This document shows, in pieces, positions 1 to 6,234 of a stretch of DNA of 19,900 nucleotides. The notes beneath the pieces were generated by a model. The model ran no database searches. It was not told the origin of the DNA and saw nothing but the letters and a program-made list of their open reading frames with translations. Each line of letters opens with the position of its first letter. The first letter of the stretch is position 1. The DNA is from Dehalococcoidia bacterium. GTDB taxonomy: Bacteria > Chloroflexota > Dehalococcoidia > UBA6926. The position numbers and the translations under genes were made by a program. Location of the stretch: contig JAAXGS010000013.1 of NCBI GenBank assembly GCA_012271225.1, positions 1 through 19,900 of the forward strand. The letters are read 5' to 3'.

Positions 1-1037
1 AAGGCGTCGACACCCTCCTCCAGCAACTCGGCGTGGACACGCTGAAAGTCGATGCCCAGCGCCGCAATGTCGGCGAGCACTCTGGCTGACTCCTTCGGAT
101 TGTCCGCGAGGGTGGGGCGCACGCTGCTGACGGAGCGGAATGCATCGACCGTTGCCGGCGGCATCGTGTTGACGGTGTTCGGCCCGATCAGATCATCGAC
201 GTACATCGTTTCGGAGTAGTCGGGGTTCTTGGTGCTTGTGCTCGCCCACAGCAGCCTCTGCGGGCGCGCCCCTCGCGCCGCCTGTCGGCGGAACTCCGGC
301 TCCTCCGCCAGACGCAGCGAAAGCTGATAGGCCTGCCGCGCGTTGGCCACCGCCGCCCGTCCGCGCAGCGCCAGAGCCTTTGCAGTGCCGATGTCATCCA
401 GCAGCGCATCGACCTTTGTATCGACGCGGCTCACGAAGAAGGATGACACGGAGGCGGCGTGCGTGGGGTCCGCCAGCCTGGCGACGCCGCGAACGTAGGC
501 GCGCGCCGCGGCCTCATATTGCTCTAGCGAGAACATCAGAGTGACGTTCACGTTCAGACCCTGGGCGATCAGTTCCTCCACCGCCGGAAAGCCCTGCGGC
601 GCCGCGGGCACCTTGATCATCAGGTTTGGCCGGGCGACCTCATGCCACAGACGGAGTCCCTCCCGTATCGTTCCCTCCGTGTCGTAGGCCAGATGAGGGG
701 AGACCTCAAGGGAGACGAAACCGTCCGCGCCGTTTGATTCGTCGTAGACGGCTCTCAGGACGTCCGCCGCGTCACGAATATCGTTGACGCCAACGTGCTC
801 AAACAGATCCTTGGCGCTTGCGTCAGGGTTGGCGATGAGGTGGCCGGACAGGGAATCATCGTACAGCGCGCTGCCCGCCACCGCTTTCTCAAAGATGCTT
901 GGGTTGCTTGTCACGCCGCGCAGCCCGTCCTCCTCAACCAGCCGCCGCAGGCCGCCGGTCTCCAGCAGGGACCGATCAATGTAATCAAGCCAGAAAGACT
1001 GCCCCAGATTGCGAAGGTCTTGCAATGGGTTCGCCAT
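1..1037 (-). CDS. tal: Transaldolase (C-terminus cut by window edge)
   Basis: This gene encodes transaldolase of the non-oxidative pentose phosphate pathway, which moves a dihydroxyacetone unit between sugar phosphates in the cytoplasm. About 345 residues are visible and the C-terminus runs off the window, so only the last few tens of residues should be missing if it has the roughly 370-residue length usual for the longer bacterial class; a tal-pgi fusion cannot be excluded. Visible signatures are GVTSNPSIFEKA (about residues 41-52), the Schiff-base lysine K142 in NLMIKVPAA, NVNVTLMFS just after it, and SSFFVSRVDTKVD. The ATG at 1035-1037 follows a purine-rich stretch (GAGGGG, about 7 nt upstream). 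It lies 154 nt downstream of the glycosyltransferase gene on the same strand and probably has its own promoter. Identity is very secure. Confidence 0.96.
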   Translation of the reverse strand, partial: MANPLQDLRNLGQSFWLDYIDRSLLETGGLRRLVEEDGLRGVTSNPSIFEKAVAGSALYDDSLSGHLIANPDASAKDLFEHVGVNDIRDAADVLRAVYDESNGADGFVSLEVSPHLAYDTEGTIREGLRLWHEVARPNLMIKVPAAPQGFPAVEELIAQGLNVNVTLMFSLEQYEAAARAYVRGVARLADPTHAASVSSFFVSRVDTKVDALLDDIGTAKALALRGRAAVANARQAYQLSLRLAEEPEFRRQAARGARPQRLLWASTSTKNPDYSETMYVDDLIGPNTVNTMPPATVDAFRSVSSVRPTLADNPKESARVLADIAALGIDFQRVHAELLEEGVDA

Positions 1038-1090
1038 ATCCGTTCCCCTCTCCTGATTGCGGTCCATGTGTCCACAATCCGCCGTTCTGC

Positions 1091-1106
1091 CCACTTAGTC
1101 AAGTGG
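1091..1106. promoter_or_regulatory. Perfect 16-bp dyad upstream of tal
   Basis: CCACTT-AGTC-AAGTGG is a perfect inverted repeat with 6-bp arms, 54 nt upstream of the tal start. On the minus strand it contains TTGACT, a possible -35 element for tal, although the -10 expected about 17 nt downstream (GATTGT) is weak. It could be an operator, or a short hairpin after the glycosyltransferase gene; no T-tract follows it. Confidence 0.35.
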
Positions 1107-1191
1107 ACGCCCGCCGCGCGGCTTTCCCCACGCCAGAATGTGCCCCCGGAGGGAACGGCGTCGTCTGAACCTGCGGCGGGGATTCAGCGCG

Positions 1192-2415
1192 TCACAGAGG
1201 CGGGAGAGTGTGCGCAGCGGGCGGCCCGAGGTGGGTCCGCGCCCGCCGCTCCAGCGCGCGGTGATAGACCTCGAGAACCGCGTCGGCCACCACGCTCCAC
1301 TGGTATCGGCGCACCGTCTCCGACCCCGTGTTGGCGATGGTGCTGCGCAGCCCCGTATCGCGCAGCAGCCGAATGAGCGTCTCGGCGAAAGCCTGCTCAT
1401 CCTTGGGATCGGCCAGCAGGCCGTTATGGCCGTCCGTGATGACGGATCGGTGCCCTGCGATGTCCGATGCGACGACGGCCCGCCCGGCCGCCATGGCCTG
1501 AATCAGCACGATGCCCATGCTCTCATTGCCGAGCGCCGGGCTGCAGAAGACGTCCGCCGTCCGGTAGTAACGGGGCAGCTCTTCTTTGGAGGCATAGCCG
1601 ACAAAGTGGACGTCCTCAAGGCCGCGCTCTCCGATGACGCGGGCGCTCTCCCTGTCCATGTTTCCCGGGCCCACCACAAGGAGCCTGCATTCCGGAAACT
1701 GCCACCGCACCTGCGCATAGGCGCGCAGCATGTGCGGAAAGCCCTTGCGCTTCTCCATGCGTCCCTGAAAGAGGATGTTGAGGCGTCCGTCCTGATACGT
1801 GGGCATGGGCGATGCCTGCGCATAGACGTCGGTATCGACACCGTTGGGAATGATGGTGTACTCGCCGGGGAAATAGCGGTTGGCAAACTGGCGCGCGGGC
1901 TCCGTGACGGCGATCCGCGCGTCAAGCAGGCGGGCCCATCGCTGCAACAGAAAGCGGGACGCCCAGAGCGCGCGCCGCCTCTCCGCGTATGCGTGAAATG
2001 TGCCGACAAGGGCGGGCCCGGCGGCGAGCCGCAGAAACGTCAACGGCAGTGTTGGCGTCATCGGCTCATGCAGGTGGATGACATCAAAGTTCCCCTGCTC
2101 CAGCAGCGGACGCACGTGCTTGCCGAGTGTCAGCGACAGGGTGATACGGGCGATGGACCCCGCCGTCGGCACCGGTATCGGCCTGCCAATGACCGCCAGA
2201 TTGTCGGCGTCGAGGTCGTCAATCGGTCTGGATGACGGGGCGACGATCGTCACGTCATGCCCACGCCGCCGCAGTTCGTCGCTGAGCCCCGTGATATGGT
2301 TGGTCACTCCGCCGGGATACGCAAAGTCGTAGGGCGAGACGAGCGCGACACGAAGTGGCCGCGACCCTTCGGTCGCGGCCACTTCAACGTCCTTGTGTTC
2401 CGCAATGGCGCTCAT
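1192..2415 (-). CDS. GT4-family glycosyltransferase, PimA/MshA-like
   Basis: This is a 407-residue retaining GT-B glycosyltransferase of family GT4, most like phosphatidylinositol mannosyltransferase (PimA) or the inositol-phosphate GlcNAc transferase MshA. The N-terminal Rossmann domain carries PGGVTNH (34-40) and GTFHAY with the usual donor-site histidine H141. The C-terminal nucleotide-sugar domain carries FQGRMEKRKG (217-226), VVGPG (247-251) and GNESMGIVLIQAMAAG. The EX7E motif reads E298-x7-Q306, so the second acidic residue is glutamine. The preceding gene on the strand makes inositol 1-phosphate (63 nt gap), which suggests an inositol-containing acceptor; lipid or thiol pathway cannot be decided from sequence. 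The ATG is only weakly supported (CAGGA adjacent), and a start closer to RPLRVALVS is possible. The sugar donor is unknown. Confidence 0.88.
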   Translation of the reverse strand: MSAIAEHKDVEVAATEGSRPLRVALVSPYDFAYPGGVTNHITGLSDELRRRGHDVTIVAPSSRPIDDLDADNLAVIGRPIPVPTAGSIARITLSLTLGKHVRPLLEQGNFDVIHLHEPMTPTLPLTFLRLAAGPALVGTFHAYAERRRALWASRFLLQRWARLLDARIAVTEPARQFANRYFPGEYTIIPNGVDTDVYAQASPMPTYQDGRLNILFQGRMEKRKGFPHMLRAYAQVRWQFPECRLLVVGPGNMDRESARVIGERGLEDVHFVGYASKEELPRYYRTADVFCSPALGNESMGIVLIQAMAAGRAVVASDIAGHRSVITDGHNGLLADPKDEQAFAETLIRLLRDTGLRSTIANTGSETVRRYQWSVVADAVLEVYHRALERRARTHLGPPAAHTLPPL

Positions 2416-2478
2416 TCCTGTGACCGTTGCTTCATCCTATCACGGGCAGGGCAGTGCCACTGTGTGGCCATGCGCGCT

Positions 2479-3612
2479 CTAGAGAACGGCCTCCCGATCA
2501 AGCGTGGCCTCAATGGCCGGGATCGTGTCATCCGGGCCGCCCTCATTGGCGATGAACTGTTCCAGCCGCCGCCGCGCGTCCTCGTCACGCATCTGCAGAG
2601 GCGGTGACTTCATGAAGTAGGAGGACGGCGGCACCAGAGCGCCGCTGATGCCGCGATCCAGCGCGATCTTGGCGCAGCGGATGGCGTCAATGACCACGCC
2701 GGCGGAGTTCGGGCTGTCCCAGACCTCCAGCTTCAACTCCAGATTCAGGGGAACATCGCCAAATGTGCGGCCCTCCATGCGAATGTAGGCCCACTTGCGA
2801 TCCTGCAGCCACGGCACATAGTCGCTGGGGCCGACGTGGATGTTCTCCGGCTCCAGGTCAAAGTCGAGCTGCGAGAGGACGGAGTTGGTCTTTGACTCCT
2901 TCTTGGAGGTGAGACGCTCCCACTCAAGCATGTTGTAGAAGTCCGTATTGCCGCCAAAGTTGAGTTGATACGTGTTCTCCAGCTTGACGGCACGGTCGCC
3001 AAAGAGCCGCGCAAGGACGCGGTGGACGATGGTTGAGCCGACCTGCGACTTGATGTCGTCGCCGATGACGGGCAGGCCGGCGTCGCGGAACCGCCGCTGC
3101 CAGTACGGCTCCCGCGCAATGAACACGGGAACGCAGTTGATGACCGCCGTGCCGGAGGCCAGCGCCTGCTCGACATACCACTTTGTGGCCATCTCACTGC
3201 CGACGGGCAGGTAGCTGATCAGGACGTCAACCTCTCGCTCCCGGAGGATGTTGACGATGTCCGCCGTCTCTCCCCCGGCCTTCTGCACCTGCTGCGAGAG
3301 GAACTCGCCCAGGCCGTCATGCGTCATGCCGCGCTCCACGGTCACGTTCGTGTAGGGCACGTCCGTGAACTTGTACGTGTTGTTCGGCTCCGCAAAGATG
3401 GCCTCTGACAGATCCCTGCCTACCTTCGTTGCGCCGACGTCAAACGCGGCGACGAAGTTGATGTCCGAGATGTGGTAGGGCCCCAGGCGCGGGTGCATCA
3501 GCCCGGGAATCGCCTCGCTCTCGGACGCGTTCTGATAGTAGTGGATGCCCTGAACCAGTGAGGATGCACAGTTCCCCACGCCCACAATGGCCACATTAAT
3601 CTTGTCTCCCAT
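2479..3612 (-). CDS. ino1: myo-Inositol-1-phosphate synthase
   Basis: This 377-residue cytoplasmic enzyme converts glucose 6-phosphate to 1L-myo-inositol 1-phosphate using tightly bound NAD. The N-terminus has the dinucleotide-binding GVGNCASSL. The catalytic domain shows NFGGNTDFYNM, TSKKESKTNSVLS and WDSPNSAGVVIDAIR, hallmarks of the compact actinobacterial/archaeal class rather than the roughly 530-residue eukaryotic class. I chose the ATG at 3610-3612 because GGAGG lies 5 nt upstream; the in-frame ATG four codons earlier has no such site. It heads a likely unit with the downstream glycosyltransferase, so its product probably feeds phosphatidylinositol, inositol glycolipid or mycothiol-like synthesis. 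A candidate promoter and a hairpin lie upstream. Identity is very secure. Confidence 0.96.
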   Translation of the reverse strand: MGDKINVAIVGVGNCASSLVQGIHYYQNASESEAIPGLMHPRLGPYHISDINFVAAFDVGATKVGRDLSEAIFAEPNNTYKFTDVPYTNVTVERGMTHDGLGEFLSQQVQKAGGETADIVNILREREVDVLISYLPVGSEMATKWYVEQALASGTAVINCVPVFIAREPYWQRRFRDAGLPVIGDDIKSQVGSTIVHRVLARLFGDRAVKLENTYQLNFGGNTDFYNMLEWERLTSKKESKTNSVLSQLDFDLEPENIHVGPSDYVPWLQDRKWAYIRMEGRTFGDVPLNLELKLEVWDSPNSAGVVIDAIRCAKIALDRGISGALVPPSSYFMKSPPLQMRDEDARRRLEQFIANEGGPDDTIPAIEATLDREAVL

Positions 3613-3678
3613 AAGCACCTCCAATGCAGGGTTTCAGACCGTTACGCAACAACAACAAAGAACTGCGGCAGGACCAGG

Positions 3679-3701
3679 ACGTTCGCCCCCACCACGAACG
3701 T
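3679..3701. repeat. Inverted repeat at the ino1 leader
   Basis: ACGTTCG and CGAACGT form perfect 7-bp arms around a 9-nt loop. The repeat sits at the predicted 5' end of the ino1 transcript, where it could be an mRNA hairpin or a repressor operator. No poly-T follows on either strand, so it is not an obvious terminator. Confidence 0.45.
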
Positions 3702-3707
3702 AAGACA

Positions 3708-3737
3708 GACATAATCACATTCCGCGCCGCGCGTCAA
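3708..3737 (-). promoter_or_regulatory. Candidate promoter of ino1
   Basis: On the minus strand TTGACG (3732-3737) and TATGTC (3708-3713) are separated by 18 nt. The -35 matches consensus at 5 of 6 positions and the -10 is weak. Transcription would start near 3700, leaving a leader of about 88 nt. Confidence 0.4.
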
Positions 3738-3781
3738 ATCGGCCTGTCCGTTTGCGTGGGCTCCCCGTCCGCGCCGGGCGC

Positions 3782-3811
3782 TTGTGGCGTTTCACACGCG
3801 GGTGCTACGCT
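3782..3811 (+). promoter_or_regulatory. Candidate extended -10 promoter of the PHP gene
   Basis: TTGTGG (3782-3787), an 18-nt spacer ending in TGC, and TACGCT (3806-3811) form an extended -10 type promoter. The predicted start site (about 3818) is only a few bases before the ATG at 3822, and no Shine-Dalgarno sequence is visible, which suggests a leaderless or nearly leaderless mRNA. Confidence 0.4.
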
Positions 3812-3821
3812 TGCGGCAGCC

Positions 3822-4502
3822 ATGGTCTACGACTTTCAGACGCAATCCTTCCTGAGCGACGGCGTCCTTTCGCCGCTTGAACTCATCCGCCGCGCGCGGC
3901 ACAACGGCTATGAGGCCATCGCCATCACCGATCACGTTGGGCTTGGCGGTCTTGTCCCGCTGCTGGACCGCCTCGCGGAGGATTGCCGAATCGCGCGGGA
4001 GGAGTGGGGGATACTCGCAATCCCCGGCGTGGAACTGACGCATATTCCCCCCAACCGCATTGCGGAAGCCGCGTCACGCGCGCGTGACGCGGGCGCCGGT
4101 CTGGTCCTGGTTCACGGCGAGACGCCGGTGGAGCCGGTGCTGCCCGGCACGAATCGGGCGGCGGCGTCATGTCCGGAGGTCGATGTCCTTGGGCACCCCG
4201 GCCTTCTCTCGGATGAAGACGCGATGCTCGCGGCAGGGAATGACGTCTATCTTGAGATTTCCACGCGGCGCGGCCATTCCCTGGCCAACGGCCATATCGC
4301 ATTGGTTGCGCAGCGAAACGGGGCGAAATTGCTGGTGAATTCAGATGCGCACGCCCCGGAGGATCTGCTGACAGAAGAACTCGCGATCACCGCAGCGCTG
4401 GGCGCCGGTCTGAGCCGAGAGGACGCGGGAATCGCGACGAAAGACAATCCTCGCGCGCTTCTGGAGATCCTGATGAGCCGACTAAACCAGGCCCCCCGCT
4501 GA
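3822..4502 (+). CDS. PHP-domain (histidinol-phosphatase-like) protein with altered metal site
   Basis: This 226-residue single-domain protein belongs to the PHP metallophosphoesterase superfamily. Conserved blocks are SDGVLSPLELIRRA (12-25), AIAITDH (31-37), PGVELTH, LVHGE, VLGHPGLL, LEIS and NSDAHAPEDL, in the family order. The first block, normally D-x-H-x-H-[ST], reads DFQTQS: both histidine ligands are glutamine (codons CAG and CAA), while the later His, Glu and Asp ligands remain. I chose ATG 3822 because the homologous block begins two codons later; the in-frame extension to 3624 looks non-coding and overlaps the ino1 promoter. It is divergent from ino1 and convergent with the next gene. 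The substrate is unknown. It may have altered metal content or be a non-catalytic binding protein. Confidence 0.85.
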   Translation: MVYDFQTQSFLSDGVLSPLELIRRARHNGYEAIAITDHVGLGGLVPLLDRLAEDCRIAREEWGILAIPGVELTHIPPNRIAEAASRARDAGAGLVLVHGETPVEPVLPGTNRAAASCPEVDVLGHPGLLSDEDAMLAAGNDVYLEISTRRGHSLANGHIALVAQRNGAKLLVNSDAHAPEDLLTEELAITAALGAGLSREDAGIATKDNPRALLEILMSRLNQAPR

Positions 4503-4514
4503 TCTGAGCGGGGG
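4493..4514. terminator. Hairpin between convergent genes
   Basis: CCCCCGCT and AGCGGGGG form a perfect 8-bp stem around GATCTG, overlapping the stop codon of the PHP gene and ending 7 nt before the stop of the opposite gene. There is no clean T-tract on either strand, so it may be a weak bidirectional terminator or an mRNA-end stabiliser. Confidence 0.45.
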
Positions 4515-4521
4515 AGGTTCC

Positions 4522-4722
4522 CTAACCCTTTTCCTCTTCCATTCCCGACGCCCGCAACTTGTTGGCCTCTGCGTCGCTAAGGATGCGGAACACCGAAGCG
4601 CTGGGGTCCTCGTCTGCCACGCCGCGAACCGCGGGGCGCCCATTCTTCAGCGTCACCAGCTTGGGATTGCGGATTACGACGCTCTTCCGGAGCTTCAACG
4701 AGTATGCGGTCAACTCTTCCAT
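4522..4722 (-). CDS. Small DUF5679-like protein lacking zinc-ribbon cysteines
   Basis: This 66-residue protein starts at the ATG at 4720-4722, with AAGGGAG about 6 nt upstream; the in-frame extension to 4785 would run through the promoter and is rejected. The core, NPKLVTLKNGRPAVRG (19-34) followed by VFRIL (44-48), resembles the small DUF5679 family, which as I recall has YCxKCR near the N-terminus and a second CxxC before FRI. Here the first pair is S8 and L11, and the second site reads VADEDPSAS, so the protein has no cysteine at all. The C-terminal SDAEANKLRASGMEEEKG is an extra charged tail. Function is unknown. Family assignment is from memory of the motif pattern and is moderately confident; that it is a real gene is well supported by its promoter and ribosome-binding site. 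Confidence 0.72.
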   Translation of the reverse strand: MEELTAYSLKLRKSVVIRNPKLVTLKNGRPAVRGVADEDPSASVFRILSDAEANKLRASGMEEEKG

Positions 4723-4755
4723 AACAATCTCCCTTGTGTAAAGCGCGCTGGCTTG

Positions 4756-4785
4756 ACTATAGGGTTGACGGTGAACCCATGTCAA
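4756..4785 (-). promoter_or_regulatory. Near-consensus promoter of the 66-aa gene
   Basis: On the minus strand TTGACA (4780-4785) and TATAGT (4756-4761) are separated by 18 nt: 6 of 6 and 5 of 6 matches to the sigma-70 consensus. It is the best housekeeping promoter in the window. The spacer contains the inverted repeat GGGTT-N7-AACCC (4762-4778), placed where a repressor could block polymerase. Confidence 0.75.
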
Positions 4786-4868
4786 GATGTTGAATCCTGA
4801 TTGAGCCGCTGTCTCACAGCAATCTGGGCGATCCTCTCCAATTCACCGCCGGGCGCCGCTCCGGTTCA

Positions 4869-5822
4869 TCACGCTCCAAACACTGTGTGCGGATGCCACC
4901 GCCCGGCGACGGTTTTGCGTATCAGAGCCAGCAGGGAGCCGTCCGGCCCAACTGCCAGGGCGTTGCCCGGCGTGGGCCCGGGGCAGAACACCTCATCCAC
5001 GTCACCGGGCACGCTGCCCCAGTCTCCGGAGGCCGCCGCCATATCCATTCCCGAGCGGACGCGCGCCGTAAACCCCGTCCGCACCTGTACCGCCGGCCAG
5101 CCGGGGAACACCGCGGACAGCGGCGTCAGCGCCTCCGCCGCCTGTTCGCCGCTCAGGGCCTCCTCCGCGTCCTCCGGTGACAGGGCAGTGTCCGCGCTAA
5201 ACGGGCCCACCCGAACGCGCTGCAGCCCGTCCAGCACGCCGCCGCAGCCGAGGCGTTCCCCGATGTCCGCCGCGAGCGAGCGGACATACATGCCGCGCCC
5301 GCAGGAGACGGAGAGGCGCACCCGGGGCAGTGACACGGACTGCACCGTGATGCTGTGCACCGTGACCGGGCGCGGCTCCCGCATGACCTCCTCGCCGCGC
5401 CGTGCAATCTCATACAGCCGTTCCCCCTGATGCTTCAGGGCGCTGAACATGGGCGGCACCTGATGAATCTGCCCGATGAACTCCGGAAGCACGCGCAGGA
5501 CATCCTCCTCCGTCACATGAGCGGTTGGCCGCCGCTCCAGCACCGTCCCGTCCCTGTCCAGGGTGTCGGTGATCGTGCCGAGCAGGATGTCGGCCTCGTA
5601 CCCCTTTGCCAGCTCTTCAATACGCCCGCTGAGCCGCGTCGCCTGGCCAAACAGGATGGGCAGGACGCCCTCCGCGGCCGGGTCGAGCGTTCCCCCGTGT
5701 CCAACACGCTTCACGCGGCTCACTCTCCGCAGCCGTTTCACGACGTCGAATGACGTCATGCCGCGTGTCTTCCAGACGGCCAAAAAGCCGCTGAGGTTAG
5801 CGTTCGGCACCGGCGCCTCCAT
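4869..5822 (-). CDS. truB: tRNA pseudouridine-55 synthase
   Basis: TruB isomerises U55 to pseudouridine in the T-loop of nearly all tRNAs. The protein has 317 residues, close to the E. coli length. The catalytic aspartate is D47 in GHGGTLDPAAEGVLP (41-55); other family blocks are KGYEADILLG, QVPPMFSALKHQGERLYEIARRG and SCGRGMYVRSLAADIG, followed by a short C-terminal PUA-like region. ATG 5820-5822 starts the protein 26 nt inside rbfA, so translation is probably coupled; the longer in-frame extension inside rbfA is not homologous to anything and is rejected. It is the last gene of the nusA operon. The stop is followed immediately by a second TGA (4866-4868), and I see no clear terminator before the next gene. 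Confidence 0.96.
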   Translation of the reverse strand: MEAPVPNANLSGFLAVWKTRGMTSFDVVKRLRRVSRVKRVGHGGTLDPAAEGVLPILFGQATRLSGRIEELAKGYEADILLGTITDTLDRDGTVLERRPTAHVTEEDVLRVLPEFIGQIHQVPPMFSALKHQGERLYEIARRGEEVMREPRPVTVHSITVQSVSLPRVRLSVSCGRGMYVRSLAADIGERLGCGGVLDGLQRVRVGPFSADTALSPEDAEEALSGEQAAEALTPLSAVFPGWPAVQVRTGFTARVRSGMDMAAASGDWGSVPGDVDEVFCPGPTPGNALAVGPDGSLLALIRKTVAGRWHPHTVFGA

Positions 5823-6183
5823 CCGATGCGCGTTCCGGCGTCTCTTCCGGGCGCACACGATCCAGCAGTTGAAAGATGCGCCCCGCGCGCTCCATGGATT
5901 CATCCAGCATGAATACGAGTTCCGGCGTGCGGCGCAGGCCAAGCCCCAGCAGACCGCGCTGCAGAAACCCGGAGGCTGAGCGCAATCCCTGCAGGGTCTT
6001 CTGTCCGGTCTCCCGATCACCGACAACGCTGACCCAGACGCGCGCATGGGCAAGGTCACGTGACGTTTCAACCGCCGTGATCGTCACGATGCCGCTGATG
6101 CGCGGGTCCTTGATTTCACGCGCCAGAAGCGTGCTGAGATGGTCACGAAGGAGCTCATTGACGCGCTCAGTGCGTCGGGACAT
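5797..6183 (-). CDS. rbfA: 30S ribosome-binding factor A
   Basis: RbfA is a late 30S assembly factor that binds near the 5' end helix of 16S rRNA. The 128-residue protein shows the family blocks RRTERVNELLRDHLSTLL (3-20), EIKDPRISGIVTITAVETSRDLAHARVWVSV in pieces, and RTPELVFMLDESMERAGRI, with the usual KH-like fold length. GGAGG sits 4 nt before the ATG. It lies 51 nt after infB and overlaps truB by 26 nt, the standard order in bacterial nusA-infB operons. Confidence 0.95.
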   Translation of the reverse strand: MSRRTERVNELLRDHLSTLLAREIKDPRISGIVTITAVETSRDLAHARVWVSVVGDRETGQKTLQGLRSASGFLQRGLLGLGLRRTPELVFMLDESMERAGRIFQLLDRVRPEETPERASDGGAGAER

Positions 6184-6234
6184 GGAGCCTCCGGCAGGGT
6201 GGGGTTCTTTGCGCAGCGGGCCTGACCGGCCTGT

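Noticed and set aside
1138..2235. Long plus-strand open frame of about 365 codons opposite the glycosyltransferase
   Set aside because: It lies wholly antisense to a clear GT4 gene, has an Arg/Pro/Ala-rich composition typical of GC-rich shadow frames, and shows no family motif.
3624..3821. Upstream in-frame extension of the PHP protein by 66 codons
   Set aside because: It spans the ino1 promoter, leader hairpin and ribosome-binding region and has no PHP-like sequence.
4792..4868. In-frame peptide after the tandem TGA TGA of truB (about 24 codons, ending at TGA)
   Set aside because: The sequence after the double stop looks plausible as a helical peptide, but there is no start signal or family match, and readthrough of two stops is unlikely.
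5823..6071. Upstream in-frame extension of truB by 83 codons inside rbfA
   Set aside because: The extra residues are not TruB-like and lie entirely over rbfA coding sequence; family length and alignment support ATG 5822.
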